Positions 23,526 to 32,768 of a stretch of 64,000 bases of DNA are shown here, piece by piece. Position 1 is the first letter of the stretch, and each line of letters starts with the position of its first letter. The translations under genes and the position numbers were made by a program. The stretch is from Allomeiothermus silvanus DSM 9946. GTDB taxonomy: Bacteria > Deinococcota > Deinococci > Deinococcales > Thermaceae. The notes under the pieces are model-generated. The model did no database searches and was not told the DNA's origin. It worked only from the letters and a program-made list of their open reading frames with translations. The stretch spans positions 1,756,001-1,820,000 of the forward strand of contig NC_014212.1 of NCBI RefSeq assembly GCF_000092125.1, in the 5' to 3' direction.

Positions 23526-24584
23526 GTGATTGCTCTGGTTCCTGAGCCTAATCCCTCCCGCTATCGCGCCCTTTGGGTAACGTTAGGGGCGGTGGGGGTG
23601 GCTTTTGTCATCGCCGGGGTGGTCTTTTCGGCTTACGGGGTAAGCCCACTCGAGGCTTATCGGGCCATGCTCGAAGGTACCCTCTTTGACCCTAAGGGCT
23701 TGCAGGAGGTTTTCCGTCGCACCATCCCGCTTCTCTTGATCGGAGTGGGCCTGACCCTGGCCTTTCGCACCCAGTTTTTCAATATCGGGGCCGAGGGGCA
23801 GTTGCTGTTGGGGGCGGTCTTCGCGGCGGGAGTGGCCTTATTCGTTCCGCTCCCACCCTTCCTGACCCTGCCCATGATGTTCCTCGCGGGGGCGGTAGGC
23901 GGGGCGGTGTGGTGTCTGATTGCGGCCTGGCTTAAAAGTAGGTTGGGGGTCAACGAGATCCTCACCACCTTAATGCTCAACTACGTGGCCCAGTACGTGG
24001 TCATCTACCTCATTAACGGTCCCTGGAAGGGTAAAGACGCCCGCGGATACATCTACTCTGACCAGTTCGGCCCCGCGGCCCAGATCCCGGTGATCCCCGG
24101 GACCAACGTCCACTGGCCTACGCTCCTCTTAGGCATTTTCCTGGCCTTCGCTTTGCAATTTCTGCTCGAGCGCACCACGCTTGGCTACGCTATGCGGGTG
24201 GTAGGAGAAAACCCAGGTGCCGCCCGCTACGCGGGCATCTCGATTTCCCGAATTATGCTGCTTATCGCCCTCATTACCGGAGGGGCGGCAGGGCTAGCGG
24301 GGGTGGGGGAGATCGCTGGAATCCACCACCGCCTCATCGAGCCCTTACAGCTTTCATCAGGGTATGGATTCACCGCGGTGATCGTGGCCTGGCTGGCCCG
24401 AGGCAATCCTGCTTTGGTGCTCCTCACCGCTCCGCTGATGGGCATCATCCTGGCCGGGGGCGATTTGCTCAAGGTGAGCCTTAACATGCCGTTTCGGGTG
24501 GTGGACGTCTTTAGCGGGGTGATGCTTTTGTGTTTGATCGCCTCGGAGGTGTTCGTGCGGAATCGGGTGAGGTGGGGAAGATGA
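23526..24584 (+). CDS. ABC importer permease 1 (purine/nucleoside)
   Basis: 352 residues with about ten membrane helices. Family features: FRTQFFNIGAEGQLLLGAVF, LNYVAQYVVIYLINGPWK and RVVGENPGAARYAGI, all typical of BPD_transp_2 permeases paired with BMP-family binding proteins. GTG 23526 is preceded by GGGAGG. The 66-base gap after the ATPase gene contains a short out-of-frame ATG (23522) that would give only a few residues. It pairs with the next gene to form the heterodimeric channel. Confidence 0.88.
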   Translation: MIALVPEPNPSRYRALWVTLGAVGVAFVIAGVVFSAYGVSPLEAYRAMLEGTLFDPKGLQEVFRRTIPLLLIGVGLTLAFRTQFFNIGAEGQLLLGAVFAAGVALFVPLPPFLTLPMMFLAGAVGGAVWCLIAAWLKSRLGVNEILTTLMLNYVAQYVVIYLINGPWKGKDARGYIYSDQFGPAAQIPVIPGTNVHWPTLLLGIFLAFALQFLLERTTLGYAMRVVGENPGAARYAGISISRIMLLIALITGGAAGLAGVGEIAGIHHRLIEPLQLSSGYGFTAVIVAWLARGNPALVLLTAPLMGIILAGGDLLKVSLNMPFRVVDVFSGVMLLCLIASEVFVRNRVRWGR

Positions 24585-24588
24585 AGAT

Positions 24589-25461
24589 ATGGATGAAATC
24601 CTGAACGCCTTTACTCGAGCCCTCTCCTTTGGCACGCCGCTGCTTTTGGCGAGCCTAGGCGCTATCGTGAGCGAACGCGCCGGGGTGGTAAACCTGGGGG
24701 TCGAAGGCATGATGGCCGTGGGAGCTTTGGCCGGTTTTGCCGTCGCTTATGGAAGTGGAACCGGAGACGGAAACCTCTTCCTGGCCGTGCTTGCCGCGAT
24801 GGGGGCCGGAACCCTGGCGGCGATGCTGCACGCTTTTGTGACGATCACCTTGCGGGCCAACCAGTTCGTTTCCGGGCTGGCCTTGAGCATGCTGGGGCTG
24901 GGGGTGGCGGGGCTCTTGGGCAAGCGCTTCGAGGGGGTGCCGCTTTTCAACCAACCCCCTGAGCTGCCGTTTACGGCCTTGGCCATTGGGCTGGCCTTGG
25001 CCCTGGCTTTCGTGCTCCACGCTACTCGTTGGGGCCTCGCGCTGCGCTCAGTGGGGGAGAACCCCGCCGCCGCCGACGCACTGGGAATCAACGTGCTTGG
25101 GGTGCGCTACTTTGCGGTGGGGTTTGGTGGGGCCATGGCGGGACTAGCCGGGGCGTTCCTCTCGTTGGTGTATCGTCCCTCCTGGACCGACGGTATGACT
25201 GCGGGGCTGGGCTGGATCGCGGTGGCGCTGGTAATCTTTGTGGGCTGGAGCCCCTTTAGAGCTATCTTCGGCTCCATCTTCTTTGGGCTGCTTTACTATT
25301 TGCAGTTTCGTCTGCAGGGGCAAAGCGGCATCCCCACCGAGGTGTTTGCGAGCTTGCCGTACCTCTTGGTTATACTGGTGCTGGCTTTGTCCGGGCTGCG
25401 TGGGCAGCAGGGCAATGCACCAGAATCCTTGGGAAAACCCTATCAACGCGGGGAACGTTAG
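24589..25461 (+). CDS. ABC importer permease 2 (purine/nucleoside)
   Basis: 290 residues, about nine helices. Signature segments: SERAGVVNLGVEGMMAVGAL, TLRANQFVSGLALSMLGLGV, RSVGENPAAADALGINV and GGAMAGLAGAFLSLVY. This is the shorter second permease of BMP-type importers (YufQ-like). It starts 4 bases after permease 1. Its TTAG end is directly followed by the TTG/ATG region of the binding protein, so all four transporter genes form one operon with xdh. Confidence 0.88.
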   Translation: MDEILNAFTRALSFGTPLLLASLGAIVSERAGVVNLGVEGMMAVGALAGFAVAYGSGTGDGNLFLAVLAAMGAGTLAAMLHAFVTITLRANQFVSGLALSMLGLGVAGLLGKRFEGVPLFNQPPELPFTALAIGLALALAFVLHATRWGLALRSVGENPAAADALGINVLGVRYFAVGFGGAMAGLAGAFLSLVYRPSWTDGMTAGLGWIAVALVIFVGWSPFRAIFGSIFFGLLYYLQFRLQGQSGIPTEVFASLPYLLVILVLALSGLRGQQGNAPESLGKPYQRGER

Positions 25462-25485
25462 TTGAGCGCCTTTGAGGAGGAGACC

Positions 25486-26631
25486 ATGAAGATGCGGGGG
25501 TTGGTGGTTTTGTTGGCCTTGGTGCTGGGTTTAGGTATGGCCCAGGACAAAAAGCTCAAAGCTTGCTTTATCTATATAGGCCCTATTGGGGATATCGGCT
25601 GGACTTTTGCCCACAACGAGGCCCGGTTGGCTGCCGAGAAAGCCATCCCTGGGCTCGAGACCAAGTATGTCGAATCGGTCAAGCCCTCTGACACCAGGGC
25701 GGTGGTGGATAGATTGGTGGGTGAGGGTTGCAACGTGATCTTCACCACCTCCTTCGACTTCATGGACGCTACCCTCGAGGCCGCCAAGAAATACCCCGAC
25801 GTAATCTTTGCCCACGCCTCGGGCTTCAAGCGGGCCCCCAACATGGCTACTTACATGGCCGACTTCTACCAGGTCTACTACCTCAACGGCCTGATGGCCG
25901 GAGCCCTTACCAAAAGCGGTAAGGTGGGCTACGTGGGGGCTTTCCCTATCCCTGAACTAAAGCGCCACATCTCTGCTTTTGCCCTAGGGGTGCGGGCGGC
26001 CAATCCCAAGGCCACCGTCAATGTTAAGTGGATCAATGCCTGGTTTGACCCTACCAAGGCACGGGAAGCCGCGGAGGCCCTGATCGCTGAGGGTAACGAC
26101 ATCCTGGCCTTCACCGAGGACACCGCTACCGTGGTGCAGACCGCCGCCAAAAAGAAGATCCCCAGCTTCAGCCACTACAACTCGATGTACAAGTTCGCGC
26201 CCGATTATGTGGTCTCGGGACAGCTGGTGCACTGGGAAAAGATCTACATCGACTTCCTGAAGAAGGTGCAAAACGGCACCTACACCAACAAGAACCTGCA
26301 GAACGTGGATTATTGGTGGTTGCTGCGCGAGGGGGCTGTCGAGCTAGGTGCTCAGGTCGGCATGCCCATCAACCCCAAGTATGCGGACGCCCTCAAAAAA
26401 GCTACCATGACCGTAAATGGCAAAAAGATGAGCGTCTACGACCGGGTGATGGAACTCCTCAAGGATATGTCCAGCCCCAACCCCAAGTTTGACCCCTTCA
26501 CCGGGCCCATCAAAGACCGCAACGGAGTGCTGCGGATTCCGGCGGGCAAGAAGGCCAGCGTGGCCGAACTCACCAGTATGCAATGGGTAGCCCCCGGTGT
26601 AGTGGGCCAGGTAGCGGATGAGCCTAAATAA
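25486..26631 (+). CDS. BMP-family substrate-binding protein (purine/nucleoside)
   Basis: 381 residues. Signal peptide: MKMRGLVVLLALVLGLGMAQ, with likely cleavage after GMA; no lipobox Cys. The mature part opens LKACFIYIGPIGDIGWTFAH, the BMP/Med signature, and contains GWTFAHNEARLAAEK and VGAFPIPELKRHISAFALG. It would capture purines or nucleosides outside the membrane for the ABC importer. GAGGAGG lies 7 bases before ATG 25486. A TTG at 25462 could add eight residues but would spoil the signal peptide. Confidence 0.9.
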   Translation: MKMRGLVVLLALVLGLGMAQDKKLKACFIYIGPIGDIGWTFAHNEARLAAEKAIPGLETKYVESVKPSDTRAVVDRLVGEGCNVIFTTSFDFMDATLEAAKKYPDVIFAHASGFKRAPNMATYMADFYQVYYLNGLMAGALTKSGKVGYVGAFPIPELKRHISAFALGVRAANPKATVNVKWINAWFDPTKAREAAEALIAEGNDILAFTEDTATVVQTAAKKKIPSFSHYNSMYKFAPDYVVSGQLVHWEKIYIDFLKKVQNGTYTNKNLQNVDYWWLLREGAVELGAQVGMPINPKYADALKKATMTVNGKKMSVYDRVMELLKDMSSPNPKFDPFTGPIKDRNGVLRIPAGKKASVAELTSMQWVAPGVVGQVADEPK

Positions 26632-26676
26632 GGCGCTCGAAGGTCAAACTTAATAGGCTGAGCAACTTTTACCGTG

Positions 26677-26702
26677 GCCCCTCTTCGTACAGGGAGAGGG
26701 GC
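26677..26702 (+). terminator. Hairpin between the binding-protein gene and guanine deaminase
   Basis: GCCCCTCT (26677-26684) and AGAGGGGC (26695-26702) form a perfect 8-bp stem with a 10-base loop, 46 bases after the transporter operon. The run after it (TGTCTTCT) is only partly T-rich, so it is a weak terminator or an mRNA 3'-end stabiliser. GGCCCCTCTTTT is repeated 11 bases before the next ATG and could pair alternatively with the 3' arm. Confidence 0.45.
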
Positions 26703-26734
26703 TGTCTTCTGCATACGGCGTTGGCCCCTCTTTT

Positions 26735-28033
26735 ATGATTGGAGCGATGACCCGAATAATTCGTGGCGTGTTGATGCATGCGCCCTCGAGCCCCTTCCAC
26801 GGCCCCGGCCTAGAGGCTTTTTCCGATGGCGGGCTGGCCATCCAGGGGGGGCGGATCGTAGCGGTGGGGGCCTTTGTGGAGGTTCGAGGCCAGTATCCCG
26901 ATGCCGAAGTTTCCGATCTGCGAGAAGGGGTGATCTTGCCAGGGTTCGTGGACCTTCACGTGCATTACCCGCAAGCGCGGATCATCGGAGCGCTAGGGTA
27001 TCGGCTTTTGGACTGGCTCGAGGACCATACCCTTCCTGAGGAAGCTCGCTTGGCAGATGTGACGTATGCTCGCGCCCTAGCTAAAGACTTCCTGCGCGGC
27101 TTGCTCAAAAACGGCACGACGACAGCTCTGGTGTTCGGCTCGCACTTCGCCGCGGCGATGGAGGTGTTTTTTGAAGAAGCCCTCGCCTCCGGTCTGCGCA
27201 TCCTGGCCGGGTTGGTGCTTTCGGACCGGAACCTGCGCCCAGAGCTGCACACCACCCCCCAGCGGGCTTACCAGGAAAGCTTGTCCCTCGCTCGGAAATG
27301 GCACGAGCGGGGCAAGCTGCGTTACGTGGTCACCCCGCGTTTTTCCCTGTCGTGTTCGGAGGCGATCCTCGAGGTCTGCCAGCAAATACAAAAGGAGCTT
27401 CCCGGGACTTTCTTCACCAGCCACCTCAACGAGATGCCCGAGGAGATCGCCACCGTCAGAAAGCTATTTCCCTGGGCCGATTCCTACTGTCAAACCTACG
27501 ACCGATTTGGGCTGGTGGGCGGCCATGCAGTGTTTGCCCACAACGTCTACCCCCAAGACGCCGAGCTCGAGTGCCTGGCCTCTTACCGCTCGGCAGTGGC
27601 CCACTGCCCTTGCTCGAACGCTTTCATCGGGAGCGGGATCTTCCCGCTTAGGCGCCACCTCGAGGCTGGGGTGAAGTTCGGGCTGGGTACCGATGTGGCC
27701 GGGGGTACGGGCTTCGGAATCCTCAAGGAGGGGTTGATGGCCTACCTAACCCAGCGCTTGCTGCCCGAGGGCTACCTCCTGACAGCTCCTCAACTGCTAT
27801 ATCTGGCGACTAGGGCCGGGGCTGAGGCGCTATCCTTGCAGGATGAAATCGGGGATTTTGGAATCGATAAGGCTGCCGACCTGGTATATGTCAAACCCCC
27901 CCGGGGGAGTAGCCTCGAGGCCGTGCTGCGCCATGCCGAAACCCCCGAGCAGGTGCTAGGGGCTGTGTTCACGATGGCCTCTGAGGCCGATATTGCCGAG
28001 GTATTTGTGGATGGGGAGGAGAGGCTAATGTGA
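26735..28033 (+). CDS. guaD: Guanine deaminase
   Basis: 432 residues, amidohydrolase superfamily. It deaminates guanine to xanthine, feeding XdhAB. Motifs: PGFVDLHVHYPQ (two metal His), FFTSHLNEMPEE, AHCPCSNAFIGSGIFPLR and GTDVAGGTGFGIL (metal Asp). The 'SHLNE' and 'CPxSNxFxGSG' elements are typical of guanine deaminase. ATG 26747 (MTRIIRGVLMH) is an alternative start matching many homologues. Separated from the transporter by a hairpin, so it may have its own promoter, though it belongs to the same pathway. Confidence 0.9.
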   Translation: MIGAMTRIIRGVLMHAPSSPFHGPGLEAFSDGGLAIQGGRIVAVGAFVEVRGQYPDAEVSDLREGVILPGFVDLHVHYPQARIIGALGYRLLDWLEDHTLPEEARLADVTYARALAKDFLRGLLKNGTTTALVFGSHFAAAMEVFFEEALASGLRILAGLVLSDRNLRPELHTTPQRAYQESLSLARKWHERGKLRYVVTPRFSLSCSEAILEVCQQIQKELPGTFFTSHLNEMPEEIATVRKLFPWADSYCQTYDRFGLVGGHAVFAHNVYPQDAELECLASYRSAVAHCPCSNAFIGSGIFPLRRHLEAGVKFGLGTDVAGGTGFGILKEGLMAYLTQRLLPEGYLLTAPQLLYLATRAGAEALSLQDEIGDFGIDKAADLVYVKPPRGSSLEAVLRHAETPEQVLGAVFTMASEADIAEVFVDGEERLM

Positions 28034-28225
28034 ACCCCGCCCGCGGCGTATGTTTGCGGCGATGGCCGGGTAGCGAGTCTAGGGGAACACATCTAGCAGA
28101 TGGGCTTTCACTTGGAACGCTACCCCTGAGTACCGGCGCCAGCCGGGGGCCGATGGCCCTTCACTGCCCTACGGTCGGCGAAACAAACATCTCGGGCGGG
28201 GGCCCCAAATAGCTAAAGCCAGAGG
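28034..28225. other. Intergenic spacer between convergent guaD and aminotransferase genes
   Basis: 192 bases between two convergent genes. GC-rich, with several inverted GGC/GCC pairs (for example around GCCAGCCGGGGGCCGATGGC at 28140-28160) but no stem followed by a clear T-tract on either strand. No ORF with coding character and no RNA gene was seen. Confidence 0.5.
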
Positions 28226-29545
28226 TCACGCCCCGACTGCTCTCAGCACCTCGCCCAGTACGTCCAGCGCGATATCCGCCTCTTCGAGGGTCAAGATCAG
28301 CGGGGGGGCCAGTCGCACCGTACTGGGCCCTGCCGAGAGGACCAGCAGGCCTTTCTCGAAGGCTTTTTGCTGAACCTGGTCGCGCAGGGCGGGGTCCTCG
28401 TTGCGGGTCTCACGGTCTTTCACGAAATCCAGGCCGATCATCAATCCCCGCCCGCGCACGTCACCTAGCCGGGGATGTTTTTTCTGCAACTCGAGCAATC
28501 CCCGCATCAGGTGTTCGCTTACCCTGCGGGCGTTATCCATCACCCCCTCTTCAAGGAGGTCTAGTGTCGCCAGGGCTGCTGCCACCGAGACTGCGTTCCC
28601 GCCGAAGGTAGTGCCATGGGCTGCGGGCGTCCAGGTAGAGAGTTCTTCGCGGAAGAGCACCGCGCTGATGGGGTAGCCGGAGGCTAGCCCTTTGGCCAGC
28701 ACCACGATGTCGGCTTGCACTCCTTCCTGCTCCATGGCTAAAAAGGTTCCGGTGCGCCCCACTCCACTTTGCACCTCGTCGGCCACCAGCAGGATGCCGT
28801 GTCGCTGGGTTAGCTCGCGCAAGCCCTGCACGAAGCCCTTAGGCGGCACCACGTACCCGCCCTCACCCTGAATAGGCTCGAGGAAGACCGCTGCGACCTC
28901 GTCTGCAGGCAAACTAGTGCGGAATAGGTGCTCGAGGTAATCCAGCACGGCTTGCCCAACATTTTCCGGGCTCGCCCCCAGCGGCGGGCGGTAGGGGTGA
29001 GGGTAGGGGAGATGGACCACATGGGGCAATAGGGGTCCGAAGCCGCGGCGGTACTTGGCGTTCGAGGCGGTGAGCGACAAAGAACCCAGGGTACGCCCGT
29101 GGAAGCTCCCGGCGAAAGAGATCAGGTAAGGGCGGCGGGTGTGGTAGCGGGCCAGCTTGATGGCCGCCTCGATGCCCTCGGTGCCGGAGTTCCCGAAGAA
29201 TACTCGGTAACCCCCGCCTAGCTTGGCGGCGAGGCGCTCAGCCAGGGTAACGGCGGAGTCATGGGTAAAGTCGGAGAAGCAGACGTGGGCGAACTTTTGG
29301 GCCTGCTCGGTCACGGCCTTGACCACCCGAGGATGGGCATAGCCGGTGGTGTTGACGGCGATCCCCGCCATCAGATCCAGGAAGCTGTTCCCGTCCACGT
29401 CATATAGCCAGCAGCCCTCGCCGCGCTCGGGCACCAGCGCATAGGGGCGGACGTACGAAGTAGACATCTGCCGGCGGTCGCGCTCGAGAATAGCTTTGGC
29501 TTTAGGACCGGGTAGAGCAGTCTGGATCAAAGGACGCGTCAGCAT
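28226..29545 (-). CDS. Class III aminotransferase (4-aminobutyrate/acetylornithine type)
   Basis: 439 residues, PLP-dependent. Motifs: FGNSGTEGIEAAIKLARYHT, SFHGRTLGSLSLTASN, FLEPIQGEGGYVVPP, ADEVQSGVGRTG and the PLP lysine in VLAKGLASGYPISA. The N-terminus (PGPKAKAILERDRR) is that of GabT-like enzymes. It moves the amino group of GABA, beta-alanine, ornithine or a similar omega-amine to 2-oxoglutarate or pyruvate; the exact donor cannot be read. It stands alone on the minus strand; start ATG at 29545. Confidence 0.85.
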   Translation of the reverse strand: MLTRPLIQTALPGPKAKAILERDRRQMSTSYVRPYALVPERGEGCWLYDVDGNSFLDLMAGIAVNTTGYAHPRVVKAVTEQAQKFAHVCFSDFTHDSAVTLAERLAAKLGGGYRVFFGNSGTEGIEAAIKLARYHTRRPYLISFAGSFHGRTLGSLSLTASNAKYRRGFGPLLPHVVHLPYPHPYRPPLGASPENVGQAVLDYLEHLFRTSLPADEVAAVFLEPIQGEGGYVVPPKGFVQGLRELTQRHGILLVADEVQSGVGRTGTFLAMEQEGVQADIVVLAKGLASGYPISAVLFREELSTWTPAAHGTTFGGNAVSVAAALATLDLLEEGVMDNARRVSEHLMRGLLELQKKHPRLGDVRGRGLMIGLDFVKDRETRNEDPALRDQVQQKAFEKGLLVLSAGPSTVRLAPPLILTLEEADIALDVLGEVLRAVGA

Positions 29546-29617
29546 GTACCCAGTATACGGCTATACAAAGCGTAATTCATTGGGCAGATGAGCCAGGAGA
29601 ATCCGGTATAAAAGGCT

Positions 29618-29956
29618 ATGGACTGGATCCACGCCACCTTGCTGGGGGTGCGGTTTGTGCTCGAGTTGTGTGCTGTATGCGCCCTCGGCTACTGGGGCTT
29701 GCAGACGGGGCAAAACGGGCTCATGAAAATCCTGCTTGGCCTGGGGGCTCCGCTGCTCGCAGCCATCGTCTGGGGGACTTTTGTCGCGCCTAAAGCAACG
29801 GTTTTGCTGCCGGGAGCGCTGCGGCTGGGGCTCGAGTGCTTGGTTTTTGCCGCCGCCGTAGCTGCCTTGCTCGCCGTGGGCAAACCTGCGCTCGCTGGGG
29901 CATTTGCCGCGGTGGCGCTATCCAATCGGGTCTTGATGTACCTCTGGAAACAATAA
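29618..29956 (+). CDS. YrdB-family small membrane protein
   Basis: 112 residues with four membrane helices and the family pattern RFVLELCAVCALGYWG, APLLAAIVWGTFVAPKA and LVFAAAVAALLAVGKP. The function of this family (DUF2568) is unknown. TATAAA (29607-29612) lies 5 bases before the ATG with no ribosome site, so the mRNA is probably leaderless. It is divergent from the aminotransferase gene and separate from fadB. Confidence 0.75.
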   Translation: MDWIHATLLGVRFVLELCAVCALGYWGLQTGQNGLMKILLGLGAPLLAAIVWGTFVAPKATVLLPGALRLGLECLVFAAAVAALLAVGKPALAGAFAAVALSNRVLMYLWKQ

Positions 29957-30104
29957 AGCCCCCCTGGGATTAGGGGACGTGTCTAGCTGAACCGGTTTCA
30001 GGTGCTAGCCCTGATCAAAAGCCGCCAACTAAGAGCAGGATCTACAGGGAATGGCCCCAACCGAGCCGCAGGCGGTATGCTCTAGACTCCGGTCTCGTCC
30101 TGTT

Positions 30105-30125
30105 ATAAACTTTGACTCGGTATAA
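30105..30125 (+). promoter_or_regulatory. Conserved fad motif, upstream of the FadB-type gene
   Basis: ATAAACTTTGACTCGGTATA plus A at 30105-30125 matches 18 of 21 positions in front of the acyl-CoA dehydrogenase gene (37823-37843). A possible promoter is TAGACT (30083-30088), 17 bp, TAAACT (30106-30111), which would put the TTTGACT core over the start of transcription, as for a repressor site. It lies 66 bases before the FadB-type start. A TetR-type fatty-acid regulator is plausible but not shown. Confidence 0.5.
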
Positions 30126-30190
30126 AAAGCTGTAGCTGAGAACCGAATCCCCAGATGCATCATGCCCGTTCGGGGCAAAACGGAGGAGCA

Positions 30191-32485
30191 ATGCGAATCA
30201 AGAAAATAGGTGTTGTCGGCGCGGGAACGATGGGCGGGGCCATCGCGGCCCTGGCGGCTTCGGCGGGGGTTCCGGTGGTGCTCTTGGACATCCCAGGGCA
30301 GCAAGACAAGCTCGAGCTGGTCAAGAAGGGCCTCGAGCGGCAGCTGAAGGCCAAACCTGCTGCTTTTATGGACAAGGGTCGGGCTAGCTTGATCGAACTA
30401 GGCACTACCGAGGAACTAGCCAAGCTTAAAGACTGTGACTGGATTGTCGAGGTCATCATCGAGAAGCCCGAGCCCAAGCAAGAGCTTTTCGCTAAACTGG
30501 AAAGCGTTTGCAAACCTACCGCCATCGTTTCTTCCAACACCTCGGGCATCCCCATGCGGACCCTACTCGAGGGCCGCTCGGAAGGCTTCCGTAAGCGATT
30601 CCTGGGTACCCACTTCTTCGCCCCGGTGCGCTACTTGCACCTTTTGGAGCTGATCCCCACGCCGGACACCGACCCCCAGGTGGTACAGACCATGCGCTAC
30701 TTCGGAGAGCGCATTCTGGGCAAAGGCACGGTGATCTGTAAAGATGCCCCTGGCTTCATCGCCAACCGACTGGGCGTTTACGGTATGACCCAAGCCATGC
30801 GGTTGATGATGGAGGAGGGGCTTACCATTGATGAGGTGGACGCCCTCACCGGTCCCTTGGTGGGCCGCCCCAAGTCGGCCACCTTCCGCACCGGGGATAT
30901 CTCTGGGTTAGACGTGCTCAAGCTGGTCTCCACTGAGCTTGCCCACACCACCGGGGAAGATTTCCGGATGCCCGACTGGGTGGAGAACCTGATTCAGCAG
31001 GGCAACCTCGGTGACAAGACCGGGGCGGGGTTTTACAAGAAAGTCGGCAAGGACATCTTTACCTACGACTACCGCACCGGCGAGTACAAGCCGCAGGAGA
31101 AACTGCGCCTTGCAGAGATTGCAGCCATCAAAGACTTACCGCTTTCTGAGCGGCTGAAAAAGGTGGCTGAACTTCCCGGCAAGTACGGTGCTTTCGCCCG
31201 TAAGCTCTTTCTGATCACCGCACATTACGCGCTCGAGAAAGCCCCCGAGATCGCCTACGACATCGTGGCGGTGGATCAGGCTATGGAGTGGGGCTTTGCC
31301 TGGGAGCAAGGCCCTTTCAAGAACATGGACGCGGTGGGCCTTGACTACCTCCGCCAGGGCTTTGCCGAGTTGGGCCTCGTTGAGCCGGAACTCCTGAAGA
31401 AGGCCCAGGGCAGCTTCTACAAGGACGGCACCTACCTGGGCTTCGATGGGCAGTACCACTCCCTCCCCAGGAACCCCGCCCACATTACGGCTTCAGGGCT
31501 GCGCAAGGCCGGGAAGGTACTCTTAGAGGGCAAGGAAACCGCTCTGCTCGACCTGGGGGACGGGGTGGCTCTCTTCGAGAACCGGGCTAAGATGGGGACC
31601 CTCGGCGAAGGGGTGCTCCGAGAACTGCACAAAGCCCTCGACTGGGTGGAGCAGAGCGATTACCACGGTTTGGTGCTCTCCCACGACGATCCCCGCACCT
31701 ACTCGGCGGGCGCTAACTTGGCCCTGGTCCTGATGGGGGCGCAGGAAGGTGACTGGGACGAGATGGCCCGGGCTGTACACACCTTCCAGCAGACCGCCAT
31801 GCGGCTGCGCCGCTCGCCATTCCCGGTAATTTCGGCTCCTTTTGGCCTCACGTTGGGTGGTGGGGCGGAGTTCAGCCTGCACTCAGACCGTATTCAGGCC
31901 CACGCTGAGCTGTATATGGGCTTAGTGGAGGTGGGAGTGGGTCTGATCCCGGCGGGCGGCGGCACCAAGGAGATGCTTTTCCGTTTCACCCAGGAGTTAT
32001 CTGCCTATGGTCCCGACATCGACCTCTTTGAGGGGGTGAAGAGGGCTTTCCAGATGATCGCCTTAGCCCAGACCAGCACCAGCGCGCTCGAGGCCCGCAA
32101 CATGGGATTCCTGCGCCACGGCGATGGTATCAGCATGAACCGCGATACCCTCATCTCTGACGCCAAAGCCCAGGTGTTGGCCCTGGCCGCAGGCTACGTG
32201 CCCCAACCCCCCATGAAGATTCGTGCCTTGGGCGCAGAGGGCATCGGCAACCTGCGCTACGCGCTGTGGCAGTTCCAGGAAGCTGGACAGGCCTCCGAAC
32301 ACGATGCGCGTATCGGGGAGGAACTGGCTTACGTGCTCTGCGGCGGGGACGGCCCGGCCCGTGAGGTCAGCGAACAGGACATCCTGGACCTCGAGCGCGA
32401 GGCCTTCCTCAAGCTCTTAGGTACGAAGAAGACCCAAGAGCGCATCGCGCACATGTTGAAGACTGGGAAGCCACTGCGGAACTAG
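30191..32485 (+). CDS. fadB: Bifunctional 3-hydroxyacyl-CoA dehydrogenase / enoyl-CoA hydratase
   Basis: 764 residues. The NAD-binding domain comes first (VVGAGTMGGAIAALAASAG), then the HADH C-terminal domain (CKDAPGFIANRLGVYGMTQA), then a crotonase domain near residues 490-720 (YSAGANLALVLMG, LTLGGGAEFSLHSD, GLVEVGVGLIPAGGG). This order is the reverse of E. coli FadB and common in thermophiles and actinobacteria. It catalyses hydration of enoyl-CoA and oxidation of 3-hydroxyacyl-CoA. GGAGGAGCA precedes ATG 30191; an upstream frame extension from 30155 is unlikely. Confidence 0.88.
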   Translation: MRIKKIGVVGAGTMGGAIAALAASAGVPVVLLDIPGQQDKLELVKKGLERQLKAKPAAFMDKGRASLIELGTTEELAKLKDCDWIVEVIIEKPEPKQELFAKLESVCKPTAIVSSNTSGIPMRTLLEGRSEGFRKRFLGTHFFAPVRYLHLLELIPTPDTDPQVVQTMRYFGERILGKGTVICKDAPGFIANRLGVYGMTQAMRLMMEEGLTIDEVDALTGPLVGRPKSATFRTGDISGLDVLKLVSTELAHTTGEDFRMPDWVENLIQQGNLGDKTGAGFYKKVGKDIFTYDYRTGEYKPQEKLRLAEIAAIKDLPLSERLKKVAELPGKYGAFARKLFLITAHYALEKAPEIAYDIVAVDQAMEWGFAWEQGPFKNMDAVGLDYLRQGFAELGLVEPELLKKAQGSFYKDGTYLGFDGQYHSLPRNPAHITASGLRKAGKVLLEGKETALLDLGDGVALFENRAKMGTLGEGVLRELHKALDWVEQSDYHGLVLSHDDPRTYSAGANLALVLMGAQEGDWDEMARAVHTFQQTAMRLRRSPFPVISAPFGLTLGGGAEFSLHSDRIQAHAELYMGLVEVGVGLIPAGGGTKEMLFRFTQELSAYGPDIDLFEGVKRAFQMIALAQTSTSALEARNMGFLRHGDGISMNRDTLISDAKAQVLALAAGYVPQPPMKIRALGAEGIGNLRYALWQFQEAGQASEHDARIGEELAYVLCGGDGPAREVSEQDILDLEREAFLKLLGTKKTQERIAHMLKTGKPLRN

Positions 32486-32543
32486 GGGAACTTTATGCAC
32501 GCCGATGTGCTTTTGTCTGAGGGCTTCTTGCTACACTCAATCC

Positions 32544-32768
32544 ATGAACTACCGTGACTACATTACGCTCGAGCCCGGCAAGCGCAGCGGGAAACCCTGC
32601 ATTCGCGGGATGCGGATCACAGTGTACGACGTGCTGGAATACCTGGCGAGCGGGATGAGCGTGGAGGAAATCTTAGATGACTTTCCCTATCTAACCCGTG
32701 AAGACATCCAGGCGTGTCTGGCCTACGCGGCTGACCGCGAGAAGACCCAGATGGTGGTAGCGGCTTGA
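32544..32768 (+). CDS. DUF433 antitoxin
   Basis: 74 residues, a small DUF433 helix-turn-helix protein: DYITLEPGKRSGKPCIRGMR, ITVYDVLEYLASGMSVEEIL and PYLTREDIQACLAYAADRE. It should bind the next gene's product and the shared operator. TACACT (32532-32537) lies 6 bases before the ATG, suggesting a leaderless transcript. The TGA overlaps the TTG start of the toxin gene (TTGA). Confidence 0.85.
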   Translation: MNYRDYITLEPGKRSGKPCIRGMRITVYDVLEYLASGMSVEEILDDFPYLTREDIQACLAYAADREKTQMVVAA

